NCBI GenBank assembly: GCA_019347595.1
Contig: JAHWLA010000181.1
Span: 1-5,747 of the forward strand
Reading direction: 5' to 3'
DNA length: 5,747 bases
Origin: Actinomycetota bacterium
GTDB taxonomy: Bacteria > Actinomycetota > Acidimicrobiia > Acidimicrobiales > JAHWLA01
The notes under the pieces are model-generated. The model was not told where the DNA came from. It saw nothing but the letters and a program-made list of their open reading frames with translations, and ran no database searches. Shown here piece after piece: positions 1-5,415 of the stretch. Position 1 is the stretch's first letter, and every line of letters begins with the position of its first letter. The translations under genes and the position numbers were made by a program.

Positions 1-1126
1 CCGATCTCGACTGCAGGTTCTCCTCGGCGAGGTCCTCGCCGCGGCCGACGAACGACTCCGCCAGCATCTCGGTGAACGCCGCATGCGCGGGCTCGATGGG
101 GATGACGCGGTAGTCGATGCCCAGCCGCTCGGCCAGCGCCCGGGCATCGTCCAGCGACCCCTCGCTGGAGTACCGCGACGGCATCGAGACGCCGTGCACC
201 CGGTCGGGTCCCACGGCGTCGACGGCGACCGCGGCCACCAACGACGAATCGATGCCGCCCGACAAGCCGATCACCACGTCGCCGAAGCCGTTCTTGGCGA
301 TGTAATCGCGCGTGCCGAGCACGAGCGCCTCGTACACCTCGGCGTCGTCGCCCAACGGCGGCGCCAGCCCGCCCGTTGCCGTCCCCGCCTCGGCGTCCAG
401 GTCGCTCACCAACAGCCCTTCCTGGAACTGCGGCGCCGAGGCCAGCACCGAGCCGTCCCGCCCGACCACCAGCGAGCCGCCGTCGAAGACGAGCTCGTCC
501 TGCCCGCCCACCTGGTTGACGTAGACGATCGGGCAACCGGTCTCGACGGAGCGGGCCGACAGCATGGCGAGCCGTTCGCGCAGCCTGCCGCGGTAGTAGG
601 GCGAGGCGTTGATGTTGACGATGACTTCGGCGCCCGCGTGGGCGGCGGCGGCCATGGGCCCGTCGCTCTGCCACGCGTCCTCGCAGACGGAGATGCCGCA
701 GCGGACGCCCGCGATGTCGACCACCAGCGGCGCACCCGAGCCCGGCCGGAAGTACCGCCGCTCGTCGAACACCGCGTAGTTCGGCAGCAGCCGCTTCTGG
801 TACACGCCCACCACCACGCCGTCGACGCACACCGCGGCCGCATTGCGCAGCCCGCCCTCGTCGCGGCCGACGAAGCCGACGACCGCCGCGGTACGCCCGG
901 TGCGGGCGGCCAGCTTGGCCAGCGCTTCGAGGTTGTCGCCGACGAACCGCGGCTTGAGCAGCAGGTCCTCGGGCGGGTAGCCGGTGACCGCCAGTTCGGG
1001 GAAGACGGCGACGTCGGCACCCGCCTCCTCGGCCTCTTCCAACGCGGCCACCATGCGCTCGATGTTGCCGTCGAGGTCGCCCACCACCGTGTCGAGCTGG
1101 CAGAGGGCGATGCGGAGGGACGGCAC
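1..1126 (-). CDS. nadE: Glutamine-dependent NAD+ synthetase, 3' end cut by the window edge
   Basis: Cytoplasmic enzyme of the last step of NAD+ synthesis: deamido-NAD+ plus ATP and glutamine gives NAD+. About 375 codons are visible. The N-terminal nitrilase-like glutaminase domain (about residues 4-260) shows the Glu-Lys-Cys triad: E44 in FPELAVTGYPPEDLL, K111 in YQKRLLPNYAVFDE and C148 in GISVCEDAW. The synthetase domain follows with the ATP-pyrophosphatase P-loop SGGIDSS at 289-295, then the EENLQ motif at the window edge, so roughly the last third is missing. The start is taken as GTG at 1126, which puts the family-typical LRIALCQLDTVVGDLDGNI right at the N-terminus; no other in-frame start lies nearby and no good Shine-Dalgarno is seen. 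It begins 19 nt after mscL ends, so the two are probably co-transcribed. The last visible codons (AGA TCG) are odd; see findings. Confidence 0.95.
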   Translation of the reverse strand, partial: MPSLRIALCQLDTVVGDLDGNIERMVAALEEAEEAGADVAVFPELAVTGYPPEDLLLKPRFVGDNLEALAKLAARTGRTAAVVGFVGRDEGGLRNAAAVCVDGVVVGVYQKRLLPNYAVFDERRYFRPGSGAPLVVDIAGVRCGISVCEDAWQSDGPMAAAAHAGAEVIVNINASPYYRGRLRERLAMLSARSVETGCPIVYVNQVGGQDELVFDGGSLVVGRDGSVLASAPQFQEGLLVSDLDAEAGTATGGLAPPLGDDAEVYEALVLGTRDYIAKNGFGDVVIGLSGGIDSSLVAAVAVDAVGPDRVHGVSMPSRYSSEGSLDDARALAERLGIDYRVIPIEPAHAAFTEMLAESFVGRGEDLAEENLQSRS

Positions 1127-1145
1127 GTCGGCGAGCGTACCGGCG

Positions 1146-1538
1146 CTACCGCGCCCGCTCCGCCCGCAGCAGGTCGCGGATCTCGGCCAAGAGCACCGCC
1201 TCGTCGGACGGCGGCGGCGCGTCCGTCGGCCCGCCGTCGGTGGTGGCGAACAGTTTCTGCGCGCGCGACGCCGCCTTCAGGAGCACGAACATGACGAGGG
1301 CGACGACGAGGAACGAGAACAGGGCGTTGAGGAAGGCGCCGTAGGCGACCTCGCCTTCACCGACGTGGACGATGAGGCGGCTGAAGTCGGGCTCCCCGCC
1401 GAGGGCGGCGATGAGCGGCGTGAGGACGTCGCCCACCAGGGAGGTGACCACGGCCCCGAACGCGGTGCCGATGATCACGGCCATGGCGAGATCGAGGAGG
1501 TTGCCGCGGAACAGGAAGTTTCGGAACTCCTTGAGCAT
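1146..1538 (-). CDS. mscL: Large-conductance mechanosensitive channel MscL
   Basis: 130-aa inner-membrane channel, close to the usual MscL length, that opens under membrane tension to release solutes during hypo-osmotic shock. It begins with the amphipathic N-terminal helix (MLKEFRNFLFRGNLLDLA). TM1 spans about residues 15-43 (AMAVIIGTAFGAVVTSLVGD, ending in the family-typical LTPLI). A periplasmic loop of about 46-64 follows, then TM2 at about 67-87 (FLNALFSFLVVALVMFVLLK). A Pro-rich linker (PPP at 108-110) leads to the C-terminal cytoplasmic bundle helix (EAVLLAEIRDLLRAE). The ATG start matches the family N-terminus exactly. The Shine-Dalgarno is weak (a GGGGT run about 12 nt upstream). It is first in a probable mscL-nadE unit, separated from upstream glnII by a hairpin. 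Confidence 0.97.
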   Translation of the reverse strand: MLKEFRNFLFRGNLLDLAMAVIIGTAFGAVVTSLVGDVLTPLIAALGGEPDFSRLIVHVGEGEVAYGAFLNALFSFLVVALVMFVLLKAASRAQKLFATTDGGPTDAPPPSDEAVLLAEIRDLLRAERAR

Positions 1539-1563
1539 GACGGTGGTCTACCCCGAAACGCGA

Positions 1564-1593
1564 CGGAGGGCCGGCACGCAGGCCGGCCCTCCG
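1564..1593 (-). terminator. GC-rich hairpin, probable terminator downstream of glnII
   Basis: A perfect 12-bp inverted repeat (CGGAGGGCCGGC at 1564-1575, GCCGGCCCTCCG at 1582-1593) encloses a 6-nt loop. It lies 28 nt past the glnII stop and 25 nt before the mscL start. No U-tract follows on the minus strand, which is common for hairpin terminators in high-GC actinobacteria, so the role is inferred from structure and position. Confidence 0.7.
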
Positions 1594-1621
1594 CTCGTCG
1601 TCTGGGCGACGATCAGGACAG

Positions 1622-2629
1622 TCAACTCGTGGCCAGCGCCCCGCAGCACGTCTCGGTGATGAGACGGGTCACCACGTAGGGATCGCAGTTGGCGTTGGGC
1701 CGGCGATCCTCGATGTAGCCCTTCTTGTCCATCTCGACCTGCCACGGAATGCGAACAGAAGCGCCCCGGTCGGAGACGCCGTAGTTGTACTCCGTCCACG
1801 GCGCCGTCTCGTGGAGGCCGGTGAGCCGGTGCTCGATGTCGGCGCCGTAGTTGGCCACGTGCTCGTCGGCCCGCTTCCCCAGCGCCTCGCACGCCGTGAT
1901 GATGGCGTCGTAGTTGTCGCGCATGGCGTTGGTGGAGAAGTTCGTGTGGGCGCCCGCGCCGTTCCAGTCGCCCTTGACCGGCTTGGGGTCGAGGGTGGCG
2001 CTGATGCCGAACTCCTCCGAGGTGCGGTAGAGCAGCCAACGGGCCACCCACAACTGGTCGGCCACCTCGAGCGGGCCGAGCGGGCCGACCTGGAACTCCC
2101 ACTGGCCGGGCATGACCTCGGCGTTGATGCCGGAGAGCGACAGCCCCGCCTTCAGGCAGTTGTCGAGGTGCTTCTCGACAGCCTCACGGCCGTGCACCTC
2201 GTCGGCGCCGACGCCGCAGTAGTAGAAGCCCTGCGGGGCCGGGAAGCCGCCGCCCTCGGGGAAGCCGAGCGGGCGGCCCTGCTTGAAGAACGTGTACTCC
2301 TGCTCGATGCCGAACCACGGCTCCTGGTCGGCGAACTGCTCGGCGATGGGCCGCAGCTTGGCCCGGGTGTTGGTGTCGTGCGGCGTGCCGTCCGGCAGCA
2401 TGACCTCGCACATGACGAGCACGTTGTCGCCGCCCCGGATGGGATCGGGGCACACGAACACCGGCTCCAGCACGCAGTCGGAGTTGCTGCCCGGCGCCTG
2501 GTTGGTGCTGGAGCCGTCGAAGCCCCATGTGCCGGGCTCGGCGCCGTCCGCCAGCACCTTGGTCTTGGAACGGAGACGAGCGGTCGGCTGCGTCCCGTCG
2601 ATCCAGATGTACTCGGCCCTGTAGCTCAC
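1622..2629 (-). CDS. glnII: Glutamine synthetase, type II (eukaryotic-like)
   Basis: 335-aa cytoplasmic enzyme making glutamine from glutamate, ammonium and ATP. Its length is typical of GSII (about 330-350 aa) and much shorter than GSI. Visible GSII signatures are FDGSSTNQAPG (37-47), EQEYTF (109-114, metal and substrate glutamates), NAEVMPGQWEFQ (169-180), GAGAHTN (224-230), the ATP/phosphate-site DRGASVRIP (287-295) and EDRRPNANCDPY (307-318). The GTG start at 2629 is supported by a strong Shine-Dalgarno (AGAGGGA, 5 nt away) and by the typical N-terminus VSYRAEYIWIDGT. The reading frame stays open far upstream, but that stretch is antisense to the GSI gene and is not coding. It is transcribed divergently from the GSI-glnR pair across a 153-bp control region, consistent with nitrogen control by GlnR (inferred). 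Bacterial GSII enzymes are typically secondary, nitrogen-regulated synthetases found in actinobacteria and rhizobia. Confidence 0.95.
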   Translation of the reverse strand: MSYRAEYIWIDGTQPTARLRSKTKVLADGAEPGTWGFDGSSTNQAPGSNSDCVLEPVFVCPDPIRGGDNVLVMCEVMLPDGTPHDTNTRAKLRPIAEQFADQEPWFGIEQEYTFFKQGRPLGFPEGGGFPAPQGFYYCGVGADEVHGREAVEKHLDNCLKAGLSLSGINAEVMPGQWEFQVGPLGPLEVADQLWVARWLLYRTSEEFGISATLDPKPVKGDWNGAGAHTNFSTNAMRDNYDAIITACEALGKRADEHVANYGADIEHRLTGLHETAPWTEYNYGVSDRGASVRIPWQVEMDKKGYIEDRRPNANCDPYVVTRLITETCCGALATS

Positions 2630-2782
2630 GATCGTCCCTCTGTCCTTTGCCCTCGGTCGGGTCGCCCTCGGTTTCCCGTTCACGACTGTGCCAGAGAACG
2701 TTCGCAGTCCGCAGTTTCCGAAGCGTTCCACTTGTGTGAACAGATTGTGAACGGGGGCTGAGCAGGGGTTTCGCCTGTCAAC
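2630..2782. promoter_or_regulatory. Divergent glnII / GSI-glnR control region
   Basis: This 153-bp gap between two divergent start codons must hold the promoters of both transcripts. Parts of it are less GC-rich than its surroundings. It contains GTTTCC at 2671 and 2714, GTTCAC at 2678-2683, the palindrome GAACGTTC at 2696-2703, and GTGAAC at 2736-2741 and 2747-2752. The strong Shine-Dalgarno of glnII is at 2635-2641. I could not assign convincing -10/-35 boxes for either direction. Confidence 0.75.
2714..2752 (+). promoter_or_regulatory. Candidate GlnR/OmpR-type operator of four 11-bp-phased elements
   Basis: Hexamers start every 11 bp: GTTTCC (2714), GTTCCA (2725), GTGAAC (2736) and GTGAAC (2747). 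Actinobacterial GlnR boxes are built of GTnAC and GAAAC half-sites with a 6-nt spacer, that is, 11-bp phasing. The pair at 2714-2729 read on the minus strand is GGAAC-n6-GAAAC, matching all but one of the defined consensus positions. The array ends 30 bp before the GSI start codon. Binding by the GlnR-like protein encoded downstream is inferred. Confidence 0.5.
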
Positions 2783-4123
2783 ATGGTCCTCGTGGAACGC
2801 CACCAGGATTACGTGCTGCGCACGGTCGAGGAGCGGGGCATCCGCTTCATCCAGCTCTGGTTCACCGACGTGCTGGGCATCCCCAAGACCTTCAGCATCA
2901 CGCCGGCCGAGCTGGAGAACGCGCTGGCGGAGGGGATGACGTTCGACGGCTCGGCCATCGACGGCTTCAGCCGGGTGCAGGAGAGCGACGTCCTCGCCCG
3001 CCCCGACGCCAAGACGTTCCAGATCGTGCAGTCGCCCGACGGCTCGGCGATCGGGCGTGTGTTCTGCGACATCCTCAACCTCGACGGCACGCCGTTCGAC
3101 GGCTGCCCCCGCCATGTACTGCGCCGCACCATGGAACGGGCCCACGAGAAGGGCTTCTCGTTCTTCGCCGCCCCCGAGGTCGAGTACTTCTACTTCGCCG
3201 AGGGCGACCCGTCACAGCCGCTGCGCCCGCTCGACCACGGCTCGTACTTCGAGCTGACCGTGGCCGACATCGGCGGCGACCTGCGCCAGCAGACGGTGCT
3301 CACGCTGGAGGACATGGGCATCCCCGTCGAGTACGCCCAGCACGAGGACGCGCCCAGCCAGCACGAGATCGACCTGCGCCACACCGACGCGCTGACGATG
3401 GCCGACACGGTGATGACCGTGCGGATGGTGGTGAAGGAGCTGGCCCGCCAGCGCGGGGTGCACGCCACGTTCATGCCGAAGCCCCTGACCGGCGTGCAGG
3501 GCTCCGGCATGCACACGCACTTCTCGCTGTTCGAGGGCGACAGCCCTGCGTTCTACGACCCGGGCGACGAGTACAACCTGTCGAAGGTCGGCAAGGGCTT
3601 CATCGCCGGGCTGCTCATGCACGCCCGCGAGATCACCGCGGTCACCAACCAGTGGGTCAACTCCTACAAGCGCTTGGTGATCGGCTACGAGGCGCCGGTG
3701 TACGTGTCGTGGGCGCGCAACAACCGCTCGGCGCTCGTGCGCGTGCCGTTGGCCAAGCTGGGCAAGACGGAGTCGACCCGCATCGTGTACCGGGCGCCCG
3801 ACCCGGCGTGCAACCCGTATCTCGCCTTCGCCTGCGTGCTGGCCGCCGGGCTCAAGGGCATCGAGGAGGGTTACGAGCTGCCGCCCGAGGCGGCGACCAA
3901 CCTCTACGAGATGACCCCTTCGCAGTTGGCCGCCGCGGGCATCCCGTCGCTGCCCGGCTCGCTGTCGGAGGCGCTGGCCGAGATGGAGGGCTCGGCGCTC
4001 ATGGCCGAGACGCTCGGCGACCACGTCTTCGAATGGTTCCTGCGCAACAAGCGGGCGGAGTGGTCGGATTACAAGGCCCAGGTGAGCCAGTTCGAGCTCG
4101 ACCGCTACCTCCCGACGCTCTGA
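2783..4123 (+). CDS. glnA2: Glutamine synthetase type I, GlnA2-like, or related gamma-glutamyl ligase
   Basis: 446 aa, the length of the GSI-alpha/GlnA2 group, and by eye very similar to mycobacterial GlnA2. The predicted reaction is ATP-dependent amidation of glutamate. In order: N-terminal beta-grasp domain (about 1-105) with WFTDVLG and FDGSAIDGF (54-62), R64 at the position of the GSI-alpha glutamine-feedback arginine, PEVEYF (131-136), Y155, HEDAPSQHEIDL (187-198), GSGMHTH (240-246), the flap glutamate E303 in GYEAPV, and NNRSALVRVP. The GSI-beta adenylylation consensus NLYDLPPEE is not present; the equivalent stretch is NLYEMTPSQ (Y375), closer to Bacillus-type enzymes. A serine expected at the ammonium site is alanine (A58). 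Some Streptomyces GlnA2-like proteins are gamma-glutamylpolyamine synthetases, so substrate is not certain. Start: ATG at 2783, with AGGGG 14 nt upstream, rather far; GTG at 2792 is an alternative. The stop overlaps the glnR start. Confidence 0.9.
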   Translation: MVLVERHQDYVLRTVEERGIRFIQLWFTDVLGIPKTFSITPAELENALAEGMTFDGSAIDGFSRVQESDVLARPDAKTFQIVQSPDGSAIGRVFCDILNLDGTPFDGCPRHVLRRTMERAHEKGFSFFAAPEVEYFYFAEGDPSQPLRPLDHGSYFELTVADIGGDLRQQTVLTLEDMGIPVEYAQHEDAPSQHEIDLRHTDALTMADTVMTVRMVVKELARQRGVHATFMPKPLTGVQGSGMHTHFSLFEGDSPAFYDPGDEYNLSKVGKGFIAGLLMHAREITAVTNQWVNSYKRLVIGYEAPVYVSWARNNRSALVRVPLAKLGKTESTRIVYRAPDPACNPYLAFACVLAAGLKGIEEGYELPPEAATNLYEMTPSQLAAAGIPSLPGSLSEALAEMEGSALMAETLGDHVFEWFLRNKRAEWSDYKAQVSQFELDRYLPTL

Positions 4124-4803
4124 TGGAACCGCTGCTGCTGTTCCCCGACCCCGCTCCGCCGGTGCTGGCCCAGTCGCTCGACCTGGGCGGCTACCCGTGG
4201 AAGGCGGCGGCGACGGCGGACGAGGCGGCGGCCATCGAGCCCGAGGACGGCTGGGCGGGCGCGGTCATCGCGGCGGACGAGGACCCCGAGGGGGCCTTCG
4301 CCCTGTGCCGGGCGCTGCGCAAGCGCGACGTGCCGCTCGAGCCGGTGCTGGTGCTGGTGTCGGGCGCGCAGTTGGCAGACCTGGAGCTGCGCGAGGACCT
4401 GTTCGACGACTTCTGCCTGGCGCCGTTGCAGCCGCGGGAGCTGGAGGCCCGGCTCAAGCACCTGTTCTGGCGGACGGGCCGGGGCACGCGGCCCGAGCTG
4501 GTGGAGTACGGGCCGCTGGTGCTGAACCTGGAGACGTACCAGGCGGGCATCGGCGGGCGGCCGCTCGACCTCACCTATATGGAGTACGAGCTGTTGAAGT
4601 TCCTGGCCACGCACCCGGGCAAGGTGTTCACGCGGGAGACGCTGCTGTCGCGGGTGTGGGGCTACGAGTACTACGGCGGGGCCCGAACGGTCGACGTCCA
4701 CATCCGGCGACTGCGGGCCAAGTTGGGCGAGGAGCACGCCAACCTCATCTCGACCGTGCGGTCGGTGGGCTACCGCTTCGGCCAGCCCAAGTGGAGCCTC
4801 TAA
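4123..4803 (+). CDS. glnR: GlnR-like orphan OmpR-family nitrogen regulator
   Basis: 226-aa predicted DNA-binding transcription factor. Residues 1-117 form a degenerate receiver; 127-219 are an OmpR/PhoB winged helix (LDLTYMEYELLKFLATHPGK, VFTRETLLSRVWGYEYYGG, recognition region ARTVDVHIRRLRAKLG, then TVRSVGYRF). This half is nearly colinear with my recollection of Streptomyces GlnR, the global nitrogen regulator. The receiver lacks normal phosphorylation residues: the site aligning with GlnR Asp50 is A50 (in AVIAADED), and the conserved Lys-Pro is A100-P101. GlnR-type proteins are thought to act without a partner kinase, and none is encoded here. The start is ATG 4123, sharing one base with the upstream stop (TGATG); no Shine-Dalgarno is visible, so translation is probably coupled to the GSI gene. 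A longer open frame upstream is antisense or out-of-frame overlap and is rejected. Other OmpR regulators are possible, but context favours GlnR. Confidence 0.88.
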   Translation: MEPLLLFPDPAPPVLAQSLDLGGYPWKAAATADEAAAIEPEDGWAGAVIAADEDPEGAFALCRALRKRDVPLEPVLVLVSGAQLADLELREDLFDDFCLAPLQPRELEARLKHLFWRTGRGTRPELVEYGPLVLNLETYQAGIGGRPLDLTYMEYELLKFLATHPGKVFTRETLLSRVWGYEYYGGARTVDVHIRRLRAKLGEEHANLISTVRSVGYRFGQPKWSL

Positions 4804-4808
4804 CCCTT

Positions 4809-4860
4809 CGTTCTGGTCCGTAGATCCGGCGCCCTGGCGCCGGATCTACGGACCAGAACG
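4809..4860. terminator. 52-bp near-perfect palindrome, probable bidirectional terminator
   Basis: Arms of 25 bp (4809-4833 and 4836-4860) are perfectly complementary around a central CT, beginning CGTTCTGGTCCGTAG on one side and ending CTACGGACCAGAACG on the other. It begins 6 nt after the glnR stop and lies between convergent transcripts. In RNA it would form a stem of about 24 bp with a small loop in either direction. Neither side has a U-tract. The stem is unusually long for a simple terminator. Confidence 0.75.
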
Positions 4861-4865
4861 GGCGT

Positions 4866-4888
4866 GGCCGGCCAGCCGGCCGGCCGGC
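4866..4888 (-). terminator. Short GC hairpin downstream of the minus-strand ridA operon
   Basis: GGCCGGC (4866-4872) and GCCGGCC (4875-4881) are complementary and are followed by further CCGG repeats to 4888. On the minus strand this sits 8 to 30 nt past the stop of the small membrane protein gene, a plausible terminator position. The run is low-complexity (repeated GGCC), so pairing may be fortuitous. Confidence 0.35.
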
Positions 4889-4895
4889 GAGCGGG

Positions 4896-5054
4896 TCAGA
4901 CGTTGAGGTCGACGAGCTCGGAGCCCTCGAACTGCTCCTCCACCGAGCGGCGGAGCCACCACCCCATCAGCGCGGTGATGAGGCCGGCCGTCATGAGGAA
5001 GGCGACGGGCAGCACGATCAGGATGACAATGGCCATGATGAGGGCGCCGATCAC
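4896..5054 (-). CDS. 52-aa single-span membrane protein, unknown function
   Basis: Small protein not assignable to a named family. Residues 2-31 are almost entirely hydrophobic (IGALIMAIVILIVLPVAFL, then MTAGLITALMGWW), giving one transmembrane helix with a possible proline kink at P16. A short basic segment (RR at 35-36) and an acidic tail (SVEEQFEGSELVDLNV) follow. By the positive-inside rule the C-terminus would be cytoplasmic. The start is taken as GTG 5054, with GGGGGA 10 nt upstream, 7 nt after the ridA stop; TTG further upstream or ATG at residue 7 are alternatives. The tight spacing suggests co-transcription with ridA and the upstream Mo-subunit gene. Support is the operon position, clear hydrophobic and polar segments, and the hairpin just beyond the stop. 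A membrane anchor or small accessory role is possible but nothing in the sequence shows it. Confidence 0.6.
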   Translation of the reverse strand: MIGALIMAIVILIVLPVAFLMTAGLITALMGWWLRRSVEEQFEGSELVDLNV

Positions 5055-5061
5055 TCGGTCA

Positions 5062-5415
5062 TCATCCCCCAACTCGCGCCCATGCCTCCACCTCGAAGCG
5101 GGCGCCCAACGGCAGCGCCGCTACGGCGACGGTGGAACGGGCAGGACGGTGGTCGCCGAAGGCCTCGGCGTAGACCTCGTTCATGGGCCCGAAGTCGTCC
5201 ATGTCGATGAGGAAGACCGTGGTCTTCACGACGTCGGACAACGAGGAGCCCTCCGACTCCAGCAGCGCCCGTAGGTTGGCCAGCCCCTGCCGCGCCTGCT
5301 CGACGACACCGCCGTCGACCAGTGCGCCGTCGCGCAACCCGACCTGTCCCGAGCACACCAGCCACTCGCCGCTGCGGACGATCGGCGAGTACGGGCCCAC
5401 GGGGCTGTTGGTCAT
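5062..5415 (-). CDS. ridA: RidA (YjgF/YER057c/UK114) family enamine/imine deaminase
   Basis: 117-aa protein, close to family length, expected to form a cytoplasmic trimer that hydrolyses reactive enamine/imine intermediates to ketoacids and ammonia. Family landmarks are GPYSPIVRSGEWLVCSGQVG (7-26), a central helix QARQGLANLRALLESEGSS, the strand VVKTTVFLIDMDDF (62-75), MNEVYAEAF, and the C-terminal PARSTVAVAALPLGARFEVE. R93 matches the substrate-binding arginine and E108, 15 residues on, the glutamate of E. coli RidA (R105/E120). ATG 5415 has a good Shine-Dalgarno (AGGGAG, 6 nt away) and overlaps the upstream stop as ATGA, so translation is probably coupled to the Mo-hydroxylase subunit. Not all members are RidA deaminases; with this partner it could act on a product of the upstream oxidoreductase. 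Confidence 0.92.
   Translation of the reverse strand: MTNSPVGPYSPIVRSGEWLVCSGQVGLRDGALVDGGVVEQARQGLANLRALLESEGSSLSDVVKTTVFLIDMDDFGPMNEVYAEAFGDHRPARSTVAVAALPLGARFEVEAWARVGG

Noticed and set aside
83..1294. Long plus-strand ORF opposite nadE and mscL (403 codons)
   Set aside because: Arg/Ala/Val/His-rich low-complexity translation typical of antisense frames in GC-rich DNA; the minus strand encodes two clearly recognisable proteins.
1811..2761. Plus-strand ORF opposite glnII (316 codons)
   Set aside because: Antisense shadow of GSII with no recognisable domain.
2732..2773. TTGTGT or TTGTGA as a -35 box for the GSI promoter
   Set aside because: No acceptable -10 hexamer at 16-19 bp downstream; the T-rich bases are better explained by the repeated GTGAAC elements.
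2630..3145. 172-residue N-terminal extension of the glnII reading frame
   Set aside because: It is antisense to the well-supported GSI gene and the control region, and the GTG at 2629 has a strong Shine-Dalgarno and the family-typical N-terminus.
3890..3930. Possible adenylylation site NLYEMTPSQ in the GSI enzyme
   Set aside because: Tyr375 is present, but the NLYDLPPEE consensus is not; the context matches GSI-alpha enzymes that are not adenylylated.
3212..4024. Minus-strand ORF opposite the GSI gene (270 codons)
   Set aside because: Antisense shadow rich in Arg, Val, His and Leu with no family features.
3652..4122. Upstream extension of the GlnR frame into the GSI gene
   Set aside because: Out of frame with a conserved GSI sequence; the homologous region begins at the ATG at 4123.
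5051..5365. Alternative minus-strand ORF over ridA (104 codons)
   Set aside because: Different frame from the conserved RidA sequence; Arg/Gly-rich translation.
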